Assembly: GCA_032622095.1 (NCBI GenBank)
Contig: CP136068.1
Location: forward strand, 113,657,546-113,721,545
Direction of reading: 5' to 3'
DNA from: Siphonodentalium dalli
Lineage: Eukaryota; Mollusca; Scaphopoda; Gadilida; Siphonodentaliidae
Length of the DNA: 64,000 nt
Part shown: piece after piece, positions 1 to 12,300 of the stretch
Numbering within the stretch: the first letter of the stretch is position 1
Layout: every line of letters starts with the position of its first letter
Translations under genes and position numbers: made by a program
Notes under the pieces: generated by a model
Seen by the model: the letters and a program-made list of their open reading frames with translations, nothing else
Database searches by the model: none
What the model was told of the DNA's origin: nothing

Positions 1-75
1 ATCCTCATCATCGTCATAGTTGTCATCGTCTCGTCGCTATCGTCGTCCCGTTGCCATCATCGTTATCGCGGTTGC
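1..75. repeat. ATC/GTC-rich low-complexity sequence
   Basis: Degenerate ATC/GTC/GTT trinucleotide-like tract directly upstream of the lectin gene start codon. It is probably 5' leader or promoter-proximal simple sequence. No TATA box or transcription start can be placed because the window begins here. Confidence 0.5.
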
Positions 76-391
76 ATGTTACTTATTTTACTGTTAGTTT
101 TCATGTTGCATAATGTTATTTCAGTTATCCAGTTACGATGCCCTCTAGCTTCAAAACACGGAGGGGCACTGCATATATATAATGATACGTGCTACAAGTT
201 CGTGGAAGTTGAGCGGAGTTGGAACGAGGCAGCTACTGACTGCGTGAGCCAGGGTGGCCAATTGGTCAAGGTCTTAGATCAAAAGCATAACGATTGGATT
301 GTGGAAACGGCAGTTAACGCACTCGGCTGGAAGTTCAACGGGATGTGGATCGGAGCACGGGAAGAAGATGGCGAGTGGATGTGGTCACAAG
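76..391 (+). CDS. Lectin gene exon 1: signal peptide and first half of CTLD
   Basis: Starts at ATG 76 with a Leu/Ile/Val-rich leader (MLLILLLVFMLHNVISV), then the CTLD opening: CPLA, a long-form first cysteine pair (CYKF), RSWNEAATDC helix and the MWIGAREEDGEWMW core strand. The donor is CAAG|gtaaac and the exon ends in phase 1. The reading frame runs a few codons into the intron, then meets a stop. Confidence 0.85.
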
Positions 392-3300
392 GTAAACTTT
401 GCTTTCTTGCAGGGTTGGCGCTGGACTAAAATATTCTGTTGCCAAAATATTTGCTAAATTAATTTTTTTTTTCTTTGTTGCCAAATTCCAAAATGACTTG
501 CCAAATTGTTATGAAATGAAGATCCAATCGTGGAAATTGAGGAATATTTCTTATTTTTTCATCCGTACGTGTTATATTCCTGAAAATATGATATATATAT
601 ATAACGAACCTGTAGATGCCCACGTTATCTCGGATAATCGGATGCAACATCTCATACATACCTAGTATTCCTCCATAATAATCATCACTTCTGAACACAG
701 TTATACGTTGTTTTACATATATATACAGCCTACGTATACCGAGAAATGAAGATGCACCAGAAACTTTCAAGGGATCCTTCAACCCCTTCAAAATACTAAA
801 TGCTCATTGACGAGCAGTTCCCATGGGAAATATTCATAAAATAAGTTCAACAGGATAGGTCGTTTGTTGAACTTATTATCTGAACATTCCCCTCCATAGA
901 AATAGAAATAGAACTCCTTCTGCACTAGCATTTTTAAGTCAGTCTATCGTCTGCTCATTTTTTCATGAACACCCCTCCAAACGGATAATAGACCATTCCA
1001 ATGTCTACTTTTATAAATGATGGGAGAGTCCAATTGGTATACAGATAGGGTTAAGGCCAATATAAATAAACTGCTATATTTTCATCCAACTTTTTCAGAA
1101 AAATGGGATAGGGCGAATTTTATTGTTTTATATTTTATTCTTCCTAACATACATGTGTAAATGGTCATAGACAGTTCCAGATATTGAAGCAGTATCCTAT
1201 CTTATATAATACAAGGTGATTTAGATTGTCCAATTTGATAACAATTGACTGCTTAGTGGGTCATTGGAGTGTAATTTGATGGGCATAGCATGAGAAAAAG
1301 GTTTACATAAAAGGTATCCAATAATTGAGGCGGGGACTAAAAATAGAGTCGGGAGAGGGTGTAAATCTACGCTTTCTGATATTGGTCTAAACGATTATTA
1401 CGCGCGCCGCGTGTATACTGTCCTAGATATTCTAGATAGCTATTGTTGGCTGGGCGTTTTATTTATAGATAATTGGAATTTTTGAAAGGATTAAAAGTCG
1501 AACTGCACGACTAGGAGGCCGCGTCGGTAAAAGGTATAGTTGGGTATTTCAATTTCGTTTATTGTCCTTTACATTATTATGTCAATAATGTTGATTTTTG
1601 GTTTGTGACAAGCTATGTCAATTACAAATAAAAGAAATGAAAAAGATAATTTGTAAGTCTTATATTTCAACTTTTATAGACATTTTTCGTTCCACAGCCC
1701 ACTGGGGGTTGTGGTCGGAGACGACCGAGTCGGCCGCCGGTTCGTTAATTAGATGCTGGTTGTTGTTGTTATTTTAACGGAATTCTGAGTTTGTCATTCG
1801 CCAAACCAATATATTTTATATTCTATAATTACAATCATGGGTATATAATATATGATCTTGAGCGCGTTACCATTTCTGACATTGGTTTTCTTGTCTTAAA
1901 TGGTTCCATTGACTTTTAGGTGAACCATTGGAATACGCTAACTGGGCCCGTCGATACCCCCGACGTTGGAGCGGAAAGTGTGCTAATATTCGGTTTGACA
2001 AGCAGGGGAAATGGGAGAATAAGCGTTGTGAGCATCCATTGAGGGCATGGTTACCATACGACTACACCTATATATGTGAATATGGTAAGTACCCTATAAT
2101 ATAACATATTATGAGTTCCTGATATAGAGGATATCTTATGAGTCGCAATTATATACGAAATTTAATATGAATCGTACGTGACACGTAGTGGAGCAACCAC
2201 ACATGATGTGCCTCATATTTACCTTTTTTGGCGACATAACGCTAAGAATAATTTATCTAGCATCATGAAGTGGTCACGACGGAGACGACATGCCAAATTG
2301 ACAAGACGTGTCGTGGATGGTAAAATCGTGTCTGGGTTATCGTCATGACTTCTGCATTTTTCGTTTTCATTAAGCTGACCAACGAAATTGGTATAACTGA
2401 AATTAACCAATTCCGCGTTTTTTGAAATCTCCACACCGTTGCTAACCGGAAGTCACGTGATAATTTCTCAAAAATCTATACCCGCGATCTTGAAAAATCA
2501 CTGATGGATACAGACAAAATTATATGACGTCATTCACCTGCCTTAGGTATAAGCACCCTTGGTGGTTGCTATTAATCGATTGCACTAAGTTCGATTCGAG
2601 CCGAGATTTAGCGAATCTCGAATTTAATATAGTGCACGATTTCGAAACGGCTGGGGTTAAACAAAAATAATACTGATTTCCTTATCACAACCAAAGAGGA
2701 AGTATAGACACCTTCAACAAAAAGATATAGTTCCATTTTAATTGTGTCTTTTCATGTTGACAAAATTGTTCAACACTAAATAACCCAACACAAATCGAGT
2801 ATCATAATTATATTCTAATTAACATAATAATAATGTTCCGGCATGGACATCGACATCATTGCACTAAGCTCTTACGTCGCTGCGCGTGCCGATATTACAC
2901 ATGTGTCTTACTAAAACTGTGAGGCCGGGTTAAAAATTTAGTGGCTAATTATGTGATAAACCATTTTCCAAGGTGACAGATAATATAGATTGATGATATG
3001 TGAGCACCCGATGCACTGTTTGCATGCATGTACACATACACTTTGATGCTGATAACTCAAAACAATCGAAGGCAAACAAGTCTTATTTCATATATACGGA
3101 AGTCCATTGACATCGAAGGTGAACATGCATATATATGTTACAGCATGGAGCATGGTTGTACATGTAACAAAACTATACATGTATAAATAAGATAACTTCG
3201 TGGTACGTGTCTGAGTATAAATTATGTCGGAGATGGGCGCATGTACACAATACGCCATTATCTGCTGCATTTACATGTTACAAATTCGATAGTCCAATCT

Positions 3301-6300
3301 GTCGTTGGTGAGAAGTTATGAAACTCGCATTCGCTACCAGCACTACTGTACATGCATTCCATTAAAATGCCATGAAAATCCCATTAAAATACCATTAAAT
3401 TGGCGAAAACCATTAGTTTACACCATTAATTCTTGTAACAACAATTTTAATGGGGCTCCACTGAACCCATTAAAACACCATTAATTTTAAAGATGTAATG
3501 GCCAGTTCACCATTATAAACATTAAATTGGCCATTAAACACACATTCTATTTTTCTAATGCCCATTAAATCCCATTAAAATTTGTATTGACTGAATTTAA
3601 TGGCAATGATTTGGTATACTTTTAATGCCAAGTACAATTGTCATGAAATTAATGCCCATAATCTTGATGGCCTCATATGTAATGGCCATCAACTAACCAA
3701 TTTAATGCCCATTACATTATTATTGCAAATTAATGCCCATCACTCACAACTGTTGTAATATTAATGGCCATGATTTCAATGGCTGCCCAGGTAGTGGCCA
3801 TCAAATGACCACACTTAATGCCCATTAAATTATTATTGCCCATCACTCGGAAATTATTTCAATGGCTGCATAGGTGATGGCCATGAATTGACCATATCCA
3901 AGGTTTCAACCAAGGTAAGTACTTATATAGTCAGCTACATTTAGTTAACGTCACTTTAAGTGGAAGCTCATAACACGACCTACACAATCAGGCAATGGCA
4001 ATCATTTATGTCTATGCTCCACTGAATCAGCCATTTGAATTTCTCGAATGGTGGTTTGTTTTCTTAATTGGTGTTTCACGTCACTTTAAGCAGAAGCTCA
4101 CATCATGACGCAACAGAGGCACAAACTCAGACAATGATGATCATTTATGTATTTCTCAGCTCCACTTTAAGAGAGACTTTTATCTCAAGCAGTGGTTACT
4201 GAAGCCCTATTCTTTCTCATTATGCTAGTCCATGCCTAACCAACTATACAAGTACTACCATGCAGGGCTCTTGCATGGTGGGGAAAATATAAACAAGACG
4301 GTAAATCAAGGAAGTAAATCAATGCAAAAGCCATGTATGCAATTGAGAAGCAAGACAAACCGGAAACATGGATGTTTTATTTTTATTTTGGCCTCACGTA
4401 TCTTCTTCTGATTGTGTATTTTACTGAAGTGAGCCCATTGGTCATTTGTTTGTTTGTCAGTTTGACCCCACCATTCAAAATTTGAATCCATAAGAATCGG
4501 AAGCTTCACTACGATATAGAATACATGTACTCGAAGTTTCACTGGGCCCTAGTGAGAAGAGACCTTCTATTTTTTATTTGTTTATTAACAATACAAGTAG
4601 TATTATATTATATTATTTTTAATTAATATATAGCATAATCTTTTAAAGTTAGGCCATTAAAAACAAGAGATGGACTGTCGTCCGGTACATACTCCCTTGT
4701 TACATACCGCCTAGTGTGGGTATATCTATAAAATATGACTGCTATACTCAGACAGATGGACCCAAAAATCAGCATTTTCATATAAACAAAGATGAATAAC
4801 TATAGAACAAAAAAACAAAACAAGACAAATAGTTGAATGTGCCATTAAATGTCCTCATAATGGTGAACATCCATACCAAATTTCATTGAGATCCGAGCAT
4901 TACTGTTCAATTTATGACACGAAAAGACACCAGACGGACCAAAAATCCAACATTTCCAGATAATCGAAGATGTATAACTCTAGAATTGAAAATCCGAACA
5001 AAACGATGAAACCCTCTATTTAATGTCCTCATAGCTGTGAACATCCATACCAAATTTCATTGAGATCCCACCAAAACTGTTGAAGTTACAACATGAACTG
5101 ACACCAGGTATACCATGCAAAAGCCAACATTTCCAGATAAACAAAGATGAATAACTCTAGAATGGAAAATCGGAACAAAACTATGGAACCCTCTATTTAA
5201 TGTCCTCATTGTAGTGAACGTCCACACCAAATTTCATTGAGATCCCATCAAAACTGTTGAAGTTACAACATGAACTGTCACCAGGCATACCATGCAAAAG
5301 CCAACATTTCCAGATAAACAAAGATGAATAACTCTAGAATGGAAAATCGGAACAAAACGATGGAACCCTCTATTTAATGTCCCATTGTAGTGAACATCCA
5401 TACCTAATTTCATTGAGATCGGAGAACTACTGTTCAAGTTATGACATGAACAAACATCGGACGGTCGTACGTACGGTCGCACACACAGACGCATGTACGG
5501 ACGGATAGGTGCAAAACAGTTAAACCCACTTTTTAAAGGGGCTATAATTAACGCCCGCATCACTAAAAGTCCGCTTCATGGCTGCAGCAAAACTATTTAT
5601 CGCAATCTCAAAAAAAAAAATCCTCCCTCAATACGCTAGTGATAGGGACTTATTTTTGGTTCACCGGTCACATTTTTAAGAACACCGGTTATATTTACTT
5701 CCGGTAAAAAGCACGTGGTCTGATATTTTATCGTCTGTTCATTTTTTCAATTTTGGACAAATAAATTGGAAAACATGAGTTTGTTTTCTATGTGCATTAC
5801 GTCAGGGATCACAGTTATACCATTGAGTGTATATGGAGGATTAACCGAAGGAACATCTGTTGGTTGGTGAACTATTTGCGACAATGCAATGCAATAAATC
5901 TGATGATTTTGGCGAAATCCGGAAAATTCCAAACGATTTGAAAAACATTAAACCGAATGCTATATTCGAAACTCGAGTAGTCTCAATGGGCAAAAAGTGT
6001 TTCCTGGTGCCAAAATAGGTGATCTAATAGAAAAATAAAAATGAAGTTATTCACAAATGCTTTCTTCTTCTTGTCAATCTTTGAAGTACGTTCCTCCCAA
6101 TCATTGAACAGTGTTGAAATTGAATTCAACCAATCTATCAGAACTGTCACTTTGACAGCTCATGCACAGACCTTCTCAAAATAAGTGTCCCTTTTAACGC
6201 GGTTCTCATGAGTTAACAACGCGGTTGTACCCCGCTGGACAAAACAAGTGTCCACTGCCACCGCGGTGTACTTGCCGTTCGGCCGCGGTGTCATTTTGTG

Positions 6301-9300
6301 TAACCGCGGTTGAGTACACCGCGGCCGAACGGCAAGTACACCGCGGCCGAACTGCAGTCAGCTGGTGGAGCCGTGGTGTAGTTGCAGTTCGGCCACAGTG
6401 GCAACGCAAACCGCACCGCGGTTAAGTGGACACTTGTTTTGTCCAGAGGGGTACCTTCAACACAACGCGGTCGTTGTGTTGATAACGCAGTGTTGGTAAG
6501 TTACGACCGCGTTGAAGTTTAACACAGACCGCGTTTATGTTAAATGGGTTGCGTCAAGGATCAACGCGAAGATTACAATCACCGCGCCGAAAAATATACA
6601 GACGATGAGTCATGTAAGTAGTTTTTTAACCATTACATTTAAAAAAAAATATAATTTATGATCACATATGACTAATTTAGTGTCATTTTCCCCACTCTCT
6701 GAAAACAGAAAATCACATATCTACGCATTCGATCTTTCCAAATCGGGCAATTTATTTGCAGCTTTTGACAGGTGTTAGGCTTTTTTATAAATATAATATA
6801 TATACCCGGTAGGTACAATGAACACGTGTATCGCACAAAGCGGTCGTGCGGTTGTGTTTCCCAATGTATGGAGTAAAACATCACGCACGAATATATTGCT
6901 ATAAATGTCCGCTACAGAACTGTTGGGATATATGTACTTGTCGATCATTGCAAACAGAACGATGAATACATTTAATAGGCTTAGTAGCAGTAAATAAACC
7001 ACAATTGACTAAAATTCTGGTTTCGTGTTTCGTGGCTGACGAAACCAGAATAACTTCGTCTAGTATTATATTCATTTCCCGGGCTGGTTTTTTGGCCCAG
7101 TCCGCCTCTGTTCTTATATATGCCGAGTTCTCAAATACTAATAAATATTTTCTGATAAATATTTTTTTGAACATGTGGGACAGATAATAGAATTAAAAAA
7201 AATGGGAGGTGGTGTGTTTAGTTCTTTATACCGGATTTTATTATTGCGTTGGAGTTGTATGTAGTTTGTGTCATATTTTGAATTGATTCTCTATCTCATT
7301 GGCTTATCTGTTGTCGCGTTTATTCTGCAAAATTCTGTTGAAAAATCGCTTTCCCAATATTTTAGCTTGTTTAATATCTACGTACATTCATTGCGTTTGG
7401 AAGCTTCGGGATTCACCGAAGACATGTCCCTATTTGAGTTCATTGACACCGCTGTGAATCATTCCGGTAGGCTTTTGATCCGCGGCCTGTCAGTAAAAAT
7501 GACATATCATTGGTTACCACGTCAGACCGCTGCGTGTTTTGCAGGTGTTGAAGAACACATGGATAATTAAAGGTACTCAATCCGATTAAGCACTCCTAAA
7601 TTACTATTTCTTTGGCTTCAGTTGTAACAAATATTTGATTCGAGTCGAGGAACACATCCATCAAAGTTCAGAGTTGTTAAATATTGATTTTTGAAGTTTG
7701 TAATTGTTTCGAGATGTGTACTAATAATTGCCCCTAAATTTGTAATTTTCTCGAGACGTGTACTAATAATTTCAACAGGAACACTTATTCAAACAGACGA
7801 GGATGGATAACTCTAAAATCAAGTGTATTAATAACGCAATTTTGACTGAGAACATCTTTTTGATGGCGTGTTTCTGGGCCAGAAACAATAGAAATAACAA
7901 AACTTCAAAAATTATTATCTGATAACTCTGAGCGTTGATAAGTAGGTTCCTTGACTCGAATCAATTATTTGTTATCCCTGAAGCCAAAGAAATAGTAATT
8001 TATGAGGGCCTGATCGGATTGAGTACCTTTAATATTTTTAAATTATACATCACTGTAGATCTGTCATCGAGTTATCATATCCTCACAAAGATTTCAAATG
8101 ACATCGGATCCTTGGCGTACAGATAATCAACCTTTAATCGGATGTGACGCTGAATATTAAATATTCAAAAATGCATGCACATGTATATTGCGACGTGAAC
8201 TCAAAAGTGTTTTGGTTGTTAGAAATCTCAATTGCATCTCTATTAATTCGTGCAGCACGATCAATGCGATCTACATTTATTTATTAGCTTTTTCCAGAAA
8301 AATTCTAATGAAAATGTAAAACATTTAACACCAATCAATCATTTTATCCATACCTCCCACCATGCCAAAATAACATTGTATTATGTTGGCAATGTTCCGT
8401 TTCGTTGACGGTTATCTCAACCGCGTTTGTTGCGTTAACAGTCATGCCCACCGCGCTATGTTGCATTGACGGTTACCTCGACCGCATTGAGGAAAATCAC
8501 AACTGCATTGGAGTAACGTTACGACCGCGTTCCGTTAACACGAGAATCGCGTTGATGGTCAATTCTCAACGCGGTTCCAACGTTTGAGAGGGACACTTAT
8601 TTTTTAGAAGGTATGTACCCACATCAGCAGCCATCAGTATAAAAGTATAATGATATAAACCGGTATATAGGATTCTTGTGGAACACTAGAAAAATTACAT
8701 CAGTGTCACTGAGAATTGTTCCTGATAGTGGATATCCATGGGCATTGCAGTAAAAAAAATACATGTAGAGCAATTTATGGCACTGCTACATTTGAATCAG
8801 ATTTCTCAGAATTCCTAATATAATTGTCAGAAGTTTTTTGTAATTTGAGTGGTGTGTGTTTCTCTATACATGTATGTGTGGTTACATTGTACAGTTATGA
8901 TATTTGGTGGGAGACATTGAGTGCTTCTGACTTTATAAACCATATCCCTCACACTATCATGAATAGAACCAGACAAAACTCATGCTATGCCTTTCCTCAA
9001 TATCCATTTAGAGCCATGCTTTTGGAATTGGGCAACAGAGGTGTCAGAATATTCCCGTGTATTGAGCTATACATGTGATTACACAGATACAAGTTGTATT
9101 ACATGTACCTGGAATCATGAAAAAAGATTTAATATTCGATTTTGAGTATGTTTTGAATTTTTTTTAAATAAATAATAAATATAAAAAGACTCCCTCCCTC
9201 CCTTATCAAAATATTTAGACATAATTGCTTGTGAACCCAGACTTGAATTTGTAATGGCCTTATATGTGTTTTATTATTATTTCTATCCAATTGTAATTAA

Positions 9301-12300
9301 TTTCAACACAGTTGATGCCCCATTTAAAAATAGATCATCTTGAGCTATATTGTACAGAGAAATGAGGAATCGGGGAGTCCATAAATATACACACAGTACC
9401 ACTTTAAAGGGACATTCAAGGTCCCGGGCCATATTCTGGCTATAAACACCTAATTCCGGGTATCATACCCAAGTTTGGAGATAAAGTGTCTAGTCATTTC
9501 ATGAGGTCCCCAGAGGGCAAATTTAGTGAAGCTGTCCCACAAAGCGGACCAGCGTCGCCAAACTCACCTTCTGGAGACCTCATTCTGCTTATGACCAGTT
9601 TTTCATGCCCATCATATTTAATGGGCCTTATTATGCCCCATGAACCAACCATTAAATATAGGCTGTATTTAATGGCCATCAATTTTGTGGGCACCCTGCC
9701 CCCAGAAATTTAATGGGCATCAAAATTGACCTCCCAAAATTAATGCCCATTATAATGACCCATTTTAATGCCCATTATATTTAATGGGCCTTAATATGTA
9801 ACCTTTCATTGGATTTTAAAGGGGTTTTAATGGCAATTAAACACAGAATGTTGCCATTAATTTTTTAATGGCCTTTAGTTCCCGCATTCATTTAATGCCC
9901 ATTACCCCAGTTAATTTAATGGCCATACACATACCCATTAAAATAATTTAGCTTTAATGGCCGTTAACTTTCTTATAATAATGCAATTTAATGGCTGTGA
10001 AAGGTTACATATTAAGGGGGTATTTTAATGGGTTTTTAACGGGAAAATCATGGGTTTTTTAATGGATTTGTAATGGTATATCATTAATGGGCCTTTAATG
10101 GGCATTTAATGGGTGTGCGCGCAGTAGTGCAGAGCGCACCAGTCGTATTCCTTTCTGACTATGGCACCGGCTGGTACTAGTCCGTGGTTTTATATATTTA
10201 GCGCGGGGTTTTCCAGCCAAAATGGCGAAACCGATCGGCCCAAAGTTAAATGTCCTATGTGATATGAGAACAATCCCCGCATTAAAAACTTAATGACAGA
10301 ATGGTGAATTAGAGCGGTAGTTTTGCTGACGATTTTCGCAAGCTATCCTCGTCAAATTGCAGCAAATTAGAATTACAATGTTTTGTGTGTGACTTGCCAT
10401 GCGTGTTGCCGTGACAATGTCGTCCATGTGCGTTTAGACTGTTATGATGATACAATGGGAGCACCAAATCACACCGTTTCGCAATATAGTTGTTTGGTTC
10501 TAGTGGGACTTAAACTTAAGATACGAAATTACACACATTTTGTTCGATCTTTTGTGTGCCTAATAAGGGCAATATGTTGCTCTATTTGCTTAGTATATAT
10601 CTTAATATCGCGGACGTCCACCAAATATACCGGCAGCGGTCTTACCGAGTCATCAAGGGGGGTAAACCCTACATGGAGTTTGGGAAACTCGGTTAATTGG
10701 TGAAAAATACTGTACTATATAGCATGTGAGTATGCACATTATCGTGAAACACGAGGTATATATGCCACACTCAAGTTCTAAAATCTTCAAACGAAAACTG
10801 TATATCTTGCGAACTTTACTATAAATTTCAGAGATGGAGTCCTTTACTCAACCAACAGGTGGGATTCCGGAAACAACAACTCAGAGCGAGGAGGTCACAA
10901 CTATACCAGGTACACTCTTCTCGCAAATTAGTTCTCGTTCAACTCAATAATGTACCCAAAAGTTCCAATTTGTACTGAAAACTACCATGCATGCATTTCA
11001 TCAAAGATGAAAACGTTGCTTTTAGATTTTGAACGGGATATAAACATATTAACAGATGTTAAACGCTTGTGACGTTTCATTTTTGTATCAGTGCATCTGA
11101 AATAGTATGGCATAGAATATATTGTCAGATATAGAATGTTCAACAAACCATTTACTTTATATTATTTATTTATTGGAGCGACTAGCAAGTGCTATATGTG
11201 GCAATTAAAAATATATATACTTACACATCGTGGATTCGATTAAACAATTCAACATTTTTTTAATGTGATTTTGATTTCCAGAAACGGCAACTGTACGGCA
11301 TATATTTTGCTGCAAGCCCATTTTTCATGGAGTGACGTCAAATGATATGAAAAAAATTCATGTATGCATATGAGTGAGACTGAACTTCCAGTGAAGGCAG
11401 ATTGAAGACGCCTGTGTGAAGATTTCGTGCAAAGTTGAAAGCATTCTGTAATTAGTTTATAAATAAATACCTGTGAAAATCTCAACAAAATTCACAACGT
11501 CCAGATAGTCTGGCCACCGTGGAATATGTCTGTGATCACCCATTGAACCGAGTCGAAGTTGTTTGCCATGATTTCTGGACTATAATGTTGTAGTTTTAGA
11601 AGCTTCGAAAATGGCGGCCGACGTCCGCATGCAACGAGCAACAGTAACGGTAAATCTTGCATAATTCATGAAATCCAATATGGGTTTTGAAGCAATACTT
11701 CATTACCCCAGGTTTCATATTTGGATTTGATCAAAACCACCAAAAACCGAATAGTTTGTGTGTGTATAGCGTAGTGAATCCTATAATTCTATAATTTGGA
11801 AAAGAAACAAAAAATCCACATTTTGGCTGCAATCATTTTGCCCAACACTCCCCAACCCAGACTTCAACCACATGTTACATACTGTGCAACATCATCTAGC
11901 ATATAAGTTGTTTATATAATTATCTTTTAAGACGTGAGAATGGTCTCTATATTTTTACTTTTCAGATAATTTCGATTATCTCTGTGACGAGAGCAATGGG
12001 CTTTACCACTCCCATCCATCCAGGGATGATGAGTTTATTCAATGCGACAACTGGGGACAAGCTACGGTCATGGGATGTGCTCGTAAGTATTAACACTCTC
12101 TATACGAAATACTCATTGACGAGTAGTCCACATAGGAAATGTTCAGATAATAAGTTCCACTTATTATCTGAAAAATTCCCACCAATGAATATAAATCCCT
12201 CTGCGTGTACATGTATTATCTTTTTCTCTGTCCGTTGTCTGCTTTTGTTATCTGAACACCCCTCCAAATGAATAATTGACCGTTCCATTGTATATTTTTT

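Larger units (their letters stand above)
6172..8612. mobile_element. Foldback-type element with CGCGGTT-rich arms
   Basis: The left end has CTTCTCAAAATAAGTGTCCC; the right end carries the reverse-complement type GGGACACTTATTTTTTAGAAGG. Both inner arms are built of degenerate AACGCGGTT / ACCGCGTT words (6190-6560 and 8395-8590). Two further inverted-repeat elements sit inside. No transposase is recognised; an open frame at 7268-7570 has no recognisable features. Confidence 0.55.
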
